In this document: positions 49,462 to 59,979 of the stretch, piece after piece
Position numbering within the stretch: position 1 is the stretch's first letter
How the letters are laid out: every line of letters starts with the position of its first letter
From: Nicotiana tabacum
Lineage: Eukaryota; Streptophyta; Magnoliopsida; Solanales; Solanaceae
Assembly: GCF_000715075.1 (NCBI RefSeq)
Contig: NC_134102.1
Location: 105,102,001-105,166,000, forward strand
Length of the DNA stretch: 64,000 nucleotides
Direction of reading: 5' to 3'
Notes under the pieces: generated by a model
Databases searched by the model: none
The model's input: only the letters and a program-made list of their open reading frames with translations
Told to the model about the DNA's origin: nothing
Translations under genes and position numbers: made by a program

Positions 49462-52400
49462 TGCTGCTCTCTATTTTCGTTTGGATTGCTTTAGCTTTTT
49501 CTCTGCGAATTTCGGACTTTGGCTGCGGTGTCCACTGGTTTGAAAGATCTTCTTTTGGTATTTTGGTTGGTTTTGATATCGGGTTTCTCTGAAGAACACA
49601 GTCTTTGCTAATCAGGGGTTATAGTGACTGCTGCTCCGACAATTTCAAGGTAATGCTTCTATTTTATATGAATGACGGAATACTTCATCATTTCTTTCAA
49701 CTCTTCAAAAGTGCAGTAAGAATCGATTTCAATGTATTATTTAGATACCACATCCGGACATGCATCAGGGGTATTTGATAAATTGTCCGAAAGAAACTAC
49801 GGATGTTTGTGGACTGTCTTAATTTGATTTTGACTCAGTAAATTAAGCTTCAAATATGATGTTTATTGCACTGACCTTCTTTGTTTTTTCTTTTCCTTCA
49901 TGGGTTACAAAAAGCATGAATTTGTGTCAAAAATTCATGTCTAATTTCCTATTTCTCGCGCTCTGCTCTTTTGCGGTTTATGATAGTTTAACTTGGTATG
50001 TCAATCACTGATTAATATGAATTTTCAGTTCTTCTCGCATTAATTTTTATTGATAGTCTCTGTGGATGTTTCTTTGTTTATTTAATATCACTTTGATTTG
50101 CTTCCTTACTTACGCTATTTCAAGGAATTTTGCTTCAATAAGGAAAAACTGTCGGAATTAACTTTTTTTATTTGACTTTCTTCAAATGCTTTATTGATTT
50201 ATTTGTCCTAAGTAGGATTATGATTCTATTCATCTTTGTTCTTCCAAATACTTAGATTGGTTCTTATTCTTTTACTCTCTTTTCATTTGAGGGTAGCAGA
50301 GAAATTCATTGTTGTTTTGAAATTATGGAGCTATGTCTCAACTCCTGTTATAATTCATTTTGGGATTCTTCTATACTCAGTCAAATAAATAATCACCAAA
50401 GTGGGTCTGCTCAGTGTAGATCAAAGTGATATACGAAAAGTACCTATAATATTCATTCATGATTCATGGTGCTAATTCATGAAGCTGATGCTTCCCATGA
50501 AATTTGAAATGGAAGACATAGACTAACAAAAGTTTTGGCTATTTTTTGTTTAAGTTGTTGGATAGGTGCTATATAGGTTAATTCTTCCTTTAAATATTAG
50601 AATAATAATACAACCTTTTTGTTATAAAAGAAATCTTGTGTTAGAGTCCATCTTCAAAAAAATCCCAAAGGAAATAAATATCATATTTAAAGGAGCGAAA
50701 TTTCAGAATGACTGCATATGGAGCGCGTGAGGTGTAGATATATAATATTAGATGAATTATAAATAAAGCGGGCCCCATCTTTTTTCAAAGAATTAATCAT
50801 CTTACACGGTAAACTAAGTGTGTGCATACAAAATGTTGGTAGAGGGCTCACTTTATCAGCAAGCTTGGCCACGCGTAAGTACAGATGCTATTAAAAAGAC
50901 TTCATTCAAGCTTAACTTAGTGCTGATTTTTTAGGGAATTTGGTCTCTTCTTCTGAAAATTTAGTTCTGATTTTTGCTTTGCTTGTATGAGCTGTACCTT
51001 TGCTTCTATTTCTATTGCCAATTGAAGAGTCTTTTAAGTAATTTCATTTGGGTTTCATTTTGCTTTTGCCTAAAATTATTCTTTGTAATTTTTGTTCCTC
51101 GAGTTTCACTCATTTTTTGGTAGATGTCTGTGTTTCTGACTATACGGAGATGACGAGGCTCGAAAAAACTGTTGATTCTACCTCCGATAAAAAAAAATAA
51201 AAAATAAAAAAGAGAAACGTCAATGGTTGCAGAAGGAGCACGAATCTAAATTCCCCAGGTACATCAGATTAAGCTAGCATATGAATCTAAATATTGACAT
51301 CTGTATTTATTCTAAATTCTGTGTGATACAGTTCAAGGAAGAATGTTACCTGGTTAATCATTTTTAGTTTACAATATACATTGATATGCTTAATGAGAGA
51401 ACTAAAATTGTGACAATAGAATAACTAGTCATCAACTTGCTGCCGAGAAAGTTTGAACGTTGTTAAGGGTAGGATGAACACTGTATTGGCTATTCAAATA
51501 ATTAGTGAACTTTTTAGGGACAAATTGACATTCAAGATTCTTTACTTGCCACGTAAGAACATGTAAGATCATAGAGCTTCTCCTGGTTTTGATTCTGATA
51601 ATTTAAGTCTAAACATATATCTGCTCTACAATTCAAATTTCAATTTGAATTTATGTGTTGTTTTTTAGCTAACATGTGATGACAAAATTATTTATTTTTC
51701 AACAGCTGATGGTACTGCTCCTCTTCCTCAGACTCTCAAGCTACTCAAGATCTTACTTGATAAGGGGCAAGTCATATATGCCTGGCCTTATGTTTCAATT
51801 ATTTTATATTTTGCTGAACTGAATCTGTACAGATCAAAAATATATTCATTTAACACCAGGAATTCTTCGGCATTCTTGCTCAACTGCTGAAATTCTTTTA
51901 TGTTTTCAGTTACAACACTTGGTTCTTGATAAGAAAAAATCGGCAGCTTATTTGTTTTTTAAACCATCTTTAACTGTAAGCTCTTTCATTTTTTTATTAC
52001 CCTAGGAATGATCAGAGAGTCAAGGAAAAGGTTGTAAAGGAGACCAGAAAAAATGCCATACTGCTCACTGAAGACTCATGTCTTAGAGATATGACATACA
52101 TCAACTTTTGGTTCTTTATTTCTCACTGAAGCAGAGGAGAAGAAATTCCCATATTGGCCTGCTCATATTTTATAAGAACGATCATGACGAGACGGTGACC
52201 AATGTTTCATATGGTCCGGAAATTGGAATTGAATTCTACGCTAACCTCACTCCTCATAACTCTTGCACCAACTTCATAAATATAAACACAAGAAGAGATA
52301 AATCTTCATTTAGACACTGTAAACTCTTGATCAGTGCTCATTTTTGTTAACTGCAAAACTTTTGGGTGGTTGCGTCTATACATGAACTGATTATATGTAT

Positions 52401-52891
52401 TTTGTTCCCATTTACCTATGACAGCTGATGCTTTCTTGGATATAGTTGATGCTATTGGGCTATGCCCGCGGCTAATCGTAACTAGTATATATATATACGT
52501 GGCTTATCTAAAAACATTACATATACGTTACACTCTTAAAATTAGTGCTCAAATAGTATGGCGTGACACCATAAGCCAATCTCAAATCTCACCTAAGAAA
52601 GCAAACTTTATACCCTAGTTGCGTAATTTAAAATTTTTAAAATTTTACTGACCTAGGCCTCAAACGAATAATATTACTAGTAAATTGAGTTGTTATATAT
52701 TGTATTAGAGCAGCTATACGTGTCGATTCTCTAAAAAGGAGTGTATGTATGTTAAATATATATGGAAGCAAACCTAAGACCTTAGTGACAGTTTTCGTTT
52801 TTGAGAAATTTTCATAAAATACTACAATTTAGAGCCTAATTATTATAAATAATTATAGTTTGTCTAATTATCATTCGTAGCTATTCTTCAA

Positions 52892-53106
52892 TTGTCATCA
52901 GCTTGTATCACTTATATTACAGCATGTATCAATTGTATTTGTTCGCGCAACGAATACAACTTGTATAAACTTTATTTATTCGTTTGCCAAACGAACACAA
53001 CCTGTATCAACAATATTCATTCGCGTAATGAATATAACAATGCGAAATATAGAGGTGTATACAAAGGAACCAACCTGTATCGACTGTATTCGTTTACGCA
53101 ATGAAT
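52892..53106. repeat. About 50-bp repeats with palindrome TGTATTCGTT..AACGAATACA
   Basis: Four imperfect units alternate TTGTATTCGTT(T/C)GCGCAACGAA with ACAACTTGTATC. Each is a near-palindrome around GCGCAA/ACGCAA. The array ends where the family E LTR begins. Short frames here are artefacts. Confidence 0.6.
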
Positions 53107-55907
53107 ACAACCAACAAAAAATAGGTCGTGATGGCGTCTAACGCCGCCGTCAGGCAAGCCAACGGTGATTTACCAATTTAATTACTCATTTTTAATATTT
53201 TGAAATCGTATTTTTTCTTAATTGAACAGTATAAAATAGAATTTACAAAGTAAATAAAAATGTTTACACGAACCACAACACTGAATAACCCGAAGGAAAC
53301 TCTCAAAATCGGTGTCACAAGTGCATGAGCGAAATTTCTAAGGAGTACAATAATAATGCAACAATTGTCCGAATGTAATAAGACAGAATAAAATGAATAG
53401 TACAATGGAGACTCGGTAGACTGCGATGCATAGCCTGGAATGCAGCTCACATAAAGTCTCCTCAACAGGTGCGCCTACGCGTCAGGATGATCATCAAATG
53501 AACCTGTCAGATCCTGCACATTTAGTGCAGAAGTGCAGCACGAGTACGTAAATCAATGCGTACCCAGTAAGTATTTAGCCTAACCCGGATAAGTAGTGAT
53601 GAGGGGTCGACATCGACACTTACTAAAGGTACAATAAATCAATATAATAAAACATGAGCAGGTATGAAGCATATGGCAATAATGGAGTAAATCTGTAAGT
53701 TACATAATCTTCCAAATATTTCCTTTAGAGCATGAATTTCTAAATCTCGTATTCTATATTAACATCTAATAAATGTCAAGTACCAATATCAAATAAATAA
53801 GTAATACCATATAAAGAGTCGGGCATCAGTGGAAACATTAGCTCGTGAATATTCGGACTACTAGCGATTTACGCACGATACTGCCGAGATCGTTCGGCCC
53901 GATCCAGAATAACATGTACACTGCCGAGGGACGTGCAGTACGATCTATAGATGCATCTATATACTGCCAGGCGTTCGGCCTGCTCCACAAGAAAATGAAG
54001 GAAGTTACCGAATTACGAGATACGTGTTTACAATACAACACATGAACTTAATATGAATATAATCTTTACCATTCCTCGAATAACTCGCCCAAAATTCAAA
54101 GTGTTAAGGCTTGGCCTATTGTACATATGTTTATTTCTAAATCGATTTCAATTATAACTTCAATTAAATAAGCCAGCAAAATGAATTCAAAAAATTCAAA
54201 TATTACATGATAAGATCCTAAGTCTACCCGGACATAAACATGCTTTAGCTACGCACGGACTCTCGTCACATCGTGCGTACGTAGCACCCACAACTAGTTG
54301 CACATAACAATAAAAATCACCTAGGGGTAGTTTTTCCCTCACAAGGTTAGACATGAGACTTATCTCGCTCCGAAGTTCCATAACCGGCTCCAAAACCTCT
54401 ATAACACCTCAAACCAATGCCCGACGATCCAAAACTATTCAACAAATGTGCAAACCCATCAGAATATATTCTAATACCCATAATTAATCATTTTAAACAA
54501 TTCCCAACTCCGCACGAAAAGTCGATAAAATCAACCCTTGAGCTCACGTGCCCGGATTTCGAAAGATTTCGAAGATAAACTTTACCCATAACACCACGAA
54601 CTCAAATATATGATTTATTCCTAATTCCATTTCCAACTTCGTGATCAAAATCCAAAAATATCAAATTCTAGGTTTTCTACTAAAATTTTAAATTTTTACT
54701 AATTTTCATGTTTAAATCCATATATAAACCATGTATTTAATTTGTAATAGGTGAGAATCACTTACCTTGTGATGGGTGACGAAGAAGCTCCTCCAAAATC
54801 GCCCCAAGCTCGGCTCCCATAGCCAAACCCCGTTTTTGCTATCTTATACACTGCCTATGCGACCTTCTTCGCGAACGCGGCAAGTCTATCGAGTTCACAA
54901 AGCAATACCAGCTCCAGCTCAAAAAATGCCTTTCGCGAATGCGAGTCACATCTCGCGAACGCGATGCTTTACCAGGCGAACCTTCGCGAACGCGGTTCAC
55001 TCTTAGCGAACACGAAGGCTAAAATTCTCACCAGCCCAGATTCCCTTTTGAGAACGCGATGTCCCAATCGCGAACGAGTAGCTTCACCTTTTACCTAACG
55101 CGAACGCGAAGCCCCAGTCGGGAACGCATAGCACAAAAGTCAGCAACCAACAGATCCTTCTTCGCGAACGCGTGAACACCTTCGCGTTCGCGAAGAACAA
55201 AACCAGATACCAGACATTAACAGCAGCAACTCAGCCAAACTTGGTCCGAAATCACCCCGAATCACACCTGAGGCCCCTGAGACCCCGTCCAATTATACCA
55301 ACCAGTCCCAATACATGACATGAACCTGCTCGAGGACTCAAATCACATCAAACAACATCAAAACTACGAATCGCACCCCAATTAAAGCTTAATGAACTTT
55401 AGAACTTCAATTTCTACATTCGACGTCGAAGCCTATCAAATCAAGTCTGATTGACCCCAAATTTTGCACACAAGCCATAAATGACATAACGAAGGTATTC
55501 AAGGCTCAGAATCCCAAACGGATATCGATAACATTAAAATTCACTATAAGTCAAACTTAAGAATTTCTTAAACTTTTAGAATACCAACCTTCCATAATAA
55601 GCGCTGAAACGCTCCCGGGTGATCCGATACTCAACCCGAACATAAGCCCAAGTCCGAAATCATCATACGAACCTATTGGAACCTTCAAATTCCGATTCTG
55701 AGGTCGTTTACTCAAAAGTCACACCTTAGCCAATTCTTCCTATTTAAAGCTTCCGAAATTAGAATTTTTTTTCAAAACTAATCCCGAACTTCCCGAAATT
55801 CAACTCCGACCACATGTACAAGTCATAATACCTGAAGTGAAGCTACTAAAGGCCTCAAACCGCCGAACGATGCGCTAGAGCTCAAAACGGCCGGTCGGGT
55901 CGTTACA
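53107..55907 (-). mobile_element. Family E lone LTR (degenerate, minus orientation)
   Basis: The right end GGGTCGTTACA and the internal order match families A and C: GC-rich CGCGAACGCGA array at 54855-55195, GTAAGT on minus at 54764, a mutated second site (ATAAGT) near 54358, and an acceptor-like ATGTGCAG ending at 53514. The left end is eroded: a clean TGTCACGACC is missing, but AAAAAATAGGTCGTGATGG fits just inside. No internal region or target duplication was found. It is related to family C but clearly diverged. Confidence 0.75.
54855..55195 (-). repeat. CGCGAACGCGA motif array in family E LTR
   Basis: About a dozen TTCGCGAACGCG, TCGCGAACGCGA and TTCGCGTTCGCGAA motifs in a GC-rich island. 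Confidence 0.78.
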
Positions 55908-55943
55908 AAGTGGGCGCTCTAACCAATTAAACTATGAGAGCTT
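55908..55943 (-). pseudogene. 5' half of a tRNA-like sequence, cut by LTR E
   Basis: The minus strand reads GCTCTCATAGTTTAATTGG and then TTAGAGCGCCCACTT, which fits the 5' half of a tRNA. TAGTTTAATTGG is an exact match to the A-box consensus TRGYNNARNNGG, and GAGC closes the D arm. It stops in the anticodon loop, where the TGTAACGACC end of the LTR starts. The 3' half was not found at the other LTR end. It may be a broken tRNA gene or the head of a tRNA-derived SINE. Confidence 0.6.
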
Positions 55944-56239
55944 GTTGCTCTCTTATTTCAGTTCAAAACAATTGATCTCTTGTTTAAGTAATATATGTGG
56001 ATTTGCTATAAAATTCAAATATACCTATGAATGATTATTTTCTGGAAGTATAGTTACGAATTATAAATACAATATATATGTTTGTTGTATCGCATAATTT
56101 TTTCCTTTTTAGAATATGCGGTCCTAGGCCCAAAGCAAACAATCACTTATGGGTTGGATTGTTACATATAATGTTTCTCAATTTATTATAGTCAATTTTA
56201 TATATTTATCATGATCAATTAACACGTAATATATATGCA

Positions 56240-56254
56240 TTGCTAAAAAGAGTA
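56240..56254. repeat. 15-bp target-site duplication of LINE fragment, left
   Basis: TTGCTAAAAAGAGTA, identical to 56662-56676. Confidence 0.85.
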
Positions 56255-56661
56255 TAAGCCTAAGAATTATTGGGGAGAGGTAATTAGACAGGACATGTTA
56301 TTGCTTCAGCTTACCGAGGATATGACCCACGATAGGAAGGTGTGAAGGTCGAAGATTAGGGTTGTAGGTTGACAAATAGTAGTGTGTTCCTCCTAAGCTT
56401 ACCAGTAGTACTAGATCTATTTTTGTAATTTCTTATTCATGGTTCTTTATTATTACATGTTGTGGCATTCACGCCCGTTACAATATTACATTATTGTTAC
56501 TATTCTTTGCTACTTGGTTGCTTTATCTCCATTGTTCCTTGAGTCGGGGGTCTATCGAAAACAGTTTCTCTATCTCTATAAGGTAGGGGTAAGGTTTGTA
56601 TATACACTACCCTTCCAGATCCCATTTATGAGATTAAACTGGTTTTGTTATTGTGTTGTTG
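56255..56661 (+). mobile_element. 5'-truncated RTE-type LINE 3' end
   Basis: About 407 bp ending in a TTG-rich tail (GTTATTGTGTTGTTG). The 3' block GAGTCGGGGGTCTATCGAAA..GGTAGGGGTAAGG..ATCCCATTTATGAGATTA is the conserved end shared by Solanaceae RTE LINEs and the SINEs they mobilise. The preceding GAAGGTGTGAAGGTCGAAGA and GATTAGGG fit the end of the RTE open frame. It is bounded by a perfect 15-bp duplication. Confidence 0.78.
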
Positions 56662-56676
56662 TTGCTAAAAAGAGTA
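56662..56676. repeat. 15-bp target-site duplication of LINE fragment, right
   Basis: Exact partner of 56240-56254. Confidence 0.85.
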
Positions 56677-56727
56677 GGAAAAAAAATAATTTAACACCTC
56701 TTCAACTAGAAAGAAAGAACGAACATC

Positions 56728-57027
56728 TTAAAAATTTGAATCATGTGATTAGTTCCTTAAAAATTTGAATTATCTGTGATTAGTGACTTCCTTATCCGGC
56801 TTTACCAACTAACCAATTATTTTTACTCTCTGATGTGGCTTCACCAACTTACCAATAATTTTTTATTTTCTGATCTGGCCTCACTAACTAATCAATGTTC
56901 TTTGACTCTCTGATCTGACTTCATTCACTTTCATTTTTTTCTTTAATTAGACACATGGGCACAATTAATGAGAATCTCTAGACATAGTATATATACGTGA
57001 TTACTCGATCGTGATATTGTTTTCATA

Positions 57028-57029
<2 letters not shown>
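56728..57029. repeat. Short repeats and first copy of a diverged duplication upstream of the gene
   Basis: 56728-56787 holds two copies of TTAAAAATTTGAATNAT-GTGATTAGT. 56787-56935 holds about four copies of CTCTGATCTGGCTTCACCAAC-like units. The segment from there to 57029 reappears, diverged, at 57545-57710. Confidence 0.6.

Positions 57030-57091
<62 letters not shown>
57030..57091. repeat. (TA)n microsatellite
   Basis: About 31 uninterrupted TA units. Confidence 0.95.
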
Positions 57092-57095
<4 letters not shown>

Positions 57096-57544
57096 ACATT
57101 CCAGCTGCCAATTAGTATATATTCCATGACAAAATGTATGTTTTCAGTTCAGTAGTTGCAAGCTTTGCTTCTCTGATAATATTGCGTGAGATTAACACGT
57201 AATTTGCACGTGATGATAAATAAAAGTATACAAAAATGAAAAAGCTAATGCATTCAAATTTGTACTTAAATACTTTAAATCATACTATAATAAGTATTTA
57301 AATTAATAAAAGTAGTATTTATCTGGCAGTATTTTCTAAATTCAAATTATTTAATAAATATAAAATCCTCATATTAGATTGTGCTTAATGTTCCTTCTAT
57401 AGTTAAATTTACTAAACTGATAAATGTGGTAGGTGTAAATATTTTTTTTTCCTGATATTATCTTGCAAGGCATTACTTATTACATTTACACATAACACAA
57501 AAGTGAATCTAGTGTAACATACTTAAAGATTTAAAATATTCATA

Positions 57545-57710
57545 ACTTTCTGATCCGGTTTCACCAACTAATTCGTTATTCTCGATTCTCTTGTCTGGCT
57601 TTGGCCACTTTTAATCTTCTTCTTTAATTAAACATAACAATAAAATGAGAATCATTAAACGCACTATGTATATTAATTACACGCTCGTAATATTATCTCC
57701 ATACACTATA
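57545..57710. repeat. Second copy of the diverged upstream duplication
   Basis: Shares, in the same order as 56850-57029: CTGATC(T/C)GGNTTCACCAACTAA, TCTTTAATTA.ACA, AATGAGAATC, TACACGNTCGT.ATATT and CATACACTATA. It lies about 0.7 kb upstream of the TATA box. Confidence 0.6.
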
Positions 57711-58232
57711 AGTATGTAGTTACATGCTCCAAAAATTAGTGTTCACAAGTATAGTTTTTTTTTCCTCAAATTACTGTAGTCACTTTTATATAGGATTAAT
57801 AAAAATCTCAATCCATTTTCTCCAAAGTAATTTCCAAGAAATTTGAACACGTTTCATATTAATTAATTCCAGAAAAATAATATTAATTAATCCACTGCTA
57901 ATAGTACGGAGTAATTTGTTTATTTTTGTAAAAATAAATTTAAAAATAGTACTTACGTACAACAAAAACGTATATATATAGTAAAGGCGGAAAGAGCTTT
58001 ATCAACGCGCCCTGGTCTAACAATGGAAGACGACTTTTTTTTCTTTGTGAGGAAAATGCTTTGTAAATTTCTTGGTTTTATCGATATGTATAAAACTTTC
58101 AACAATTATCTGCAACTCAATACAATAATCTTCCTCAAATGACAATTGTTAATAGGATTCTACAGATTATATTACTTAAGTGCATTTGCTATTGTTCACA
58201 CTTCAACTACTTACTTCTCACCATTATATTAA

Positions 58233-58240
58233 TATAAATA
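58233..58240 (+). promoter_or_regulatory. TATA box of the RAD7-like gene
   Basis: TATAAATA, followed by CCCCCCATTTTCTCC. A transcription start about 30 bp downstream would leave a 5' leader of roughly 230 nt before the ATG at 58495. No other comparably placed TATA motif was seen. Confidence 0.6.
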
Positions 58241-58284
58241 CCCCCCATTTTCTCCAGAATAAACACAATTATCATCCTTTTTGT

Positions 58285-58296
58285 ATGATTTCTTGA
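58285..58296 (+). other. Short upstream ORF (Met-Ile-Ser-stop) in the 5' leader
   Basis: ATGATTTCTTGA is the only ATG I see between the TATA box and the main start. Such a minimal uORF could slightly reduce translation; this is inference. Confidence 0.4.
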
Positions 58297-58494
58297 TTCT
58301 CTCTTGTTTCTTGATTCTTTTTGTGTGAGTTTGAATTGGCAATTTTATAATTGATCTTTTGTTCATAATTCGTTTATTTGTTCTCTGTACTTTTTGTCTG
58401 ATCAAAACCCTTGAATTTTTTCTGGGGTTTTGGGTTTGATTGCACTTTTGGGTTTTTGGGTTTCTGGATTTTTGAGTTTCTGTATTGGTTTGTG

Positions 58495-59979
58495 ATGGAG
58501 GCATTGAGTGGGAATCAAAGAAATGGGGGAGAGGGTATGAATTTGAGTGATTGGGTTGGGATGGAGCGATTGAGTGGGAATCAAAGAAATGGGGAGGGCC
58601 TGACTTTGAGTGATGGGATTGGGATGAAGAGGGTTAGTGGTGAAGTGGAAGGGAGCCTAGTGTTTAAAAAAGTTAGGCTTGTTGAAGAAGTTGATGAAAT
58701 TTTTGGTTCTCTCAAAGACATTGATGAGAATTTTGCTTTGGAAAAGGTTAAGATTGATGAGCCTCTAGAGGGTAAAAGCGAAAGCGCAGTTTGCGGGAAA
58801 TTTGATGGAAGTATTGGGTATATAGGTGAAATGGCTATTGACATTTTGGAAGGGGGAAGGATCAAGAATGGGGCAGTAGATGCTGGAGAATTCACTGTTG
58901 GGTGCCAAGAAAGTGGACTTTTCAGTTTAGTTGAAGAGTCTCACAATGGTATTCAAGTGTTAAATGGGAACATAGGGAATGGTATTGGGGGAAATGAATT
59001 GGGATTTGATCTTAATATTCCGGTTTGGGAAGCGGGTGATGGGAGTACTTTAGTTGGTCTGCAGGAGTATACTCAGAGCACTGTTGAATTAAATGAGATT
59101 AGTTCTGATGAGAGTGATCGTGTGGAGGAAAGAGTTAATAAGGGAACAGACAAGGGAAATGCGAAGCAAATTGAGGAAATAACGCCTTCTAATGCCTCTG
59201 GAGTGATGGACAAGGACCAGGATATTGGTGGAAGTAGTTCATTGGGTGGTGAGAGGAGATACACCAGAGAAGAAAAGGGGAAGGCTAAGGCTGAAAAGTC
59301 TTGGTTGTCACTTGCAACCTCGCCAATGGAGTTGGACTTGCAACACAGGAAGCAGGAGGAGGAGCAGGCTGCTCCAGCAGTGCTACAGTTAGGATCCGTC
59401 CAGCCTAGACAAAATGTTGACGTGTTACCTCTAGAAAATTTTGACGTTAGAAGAAGGTTGATGGCTGAACGTGCAGAAAGAGATAAAATTGCATTAAGGA
59501 AAAAGGCTCATCGCTTTGCACGCTATGATGCTCCGCGTGAAGGGTCTTCTAGTCTGGAAAAGAAATTACCAGCTTTGGAAACTGTTAAAGATCCGGGGAA
59601 CACCCCCAATCCCTTTTCTACTGCACTGAAGAGTATTACGGAGCGTATACCTCGACGAAAGGATGAGAAATTGGTTACATGGGAAGCATCTCGACATCCT
59701 GAGAATAAAAGTTTTCCTCGTGTGATTCCTTCACTGCTAGATCTTTCCTTGAAAGCCCTTGCAGAAAATTCTGAATCAATAGTTTCTCTCAAAGGCGTCC
59801 CTGATATCTTGAGACGAAGATTGACTGAATTGCTCTGCCATTCCAGGAAAATGAATTCTCATATGTTGGACCTTCTTGTTCAAGGATCACCAACGCAAAT
59901 TTGCATAAAGGACTGTTCGTGGTTAACAGAAGAGCATTTTTGCAAATCATTTCGAGACTTTGATAGAAGAAACTTGATG
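58495..59979 (+). CDS. Exon 1 of RAD7-like gene
   Basis: 495 codons ending RRNLM before the donor ATG|GTAATC. Reading on past 59979 adds only eight residues to a stop in the intron. The first 44 codons include two copies of a 22-residue unit (LSGNQRNG..LSDWVGM). Confidence 0.85.

Larger units (their letters stand above)
48115..52400 (+). pseudogene. Unrecognised transcription-unit-like sequence (exon-like blocks)
   Basis: Apart from the foldback insertion, this stretch looks gene-like but I cannot name it. CCTATATAAGAAG at about 48122 resembles a TATA box. 49453-49649 reads like a 5' leader ending in CAAG before GTAATG. An exon-like block at 51706-51769 follows ACAG and codes for DGTAPLPQTLKLLKILLDKG. 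Another, after CCCTAG at about 52006, codes for NDQRVKEKVVKETRKNAILL. The blocks do not join into one long frame. It could be a decayed gene or fragments captured by a transposon. Confidence 0.3.

Noticed and set aside
58229..58584. Minus-strand ORFs overlapping the RAD7-like 5' leader and exon 1
   Set aside because: Antisense shadows of the leader and the low-complexity N-terminus; no independent promoter or domain.
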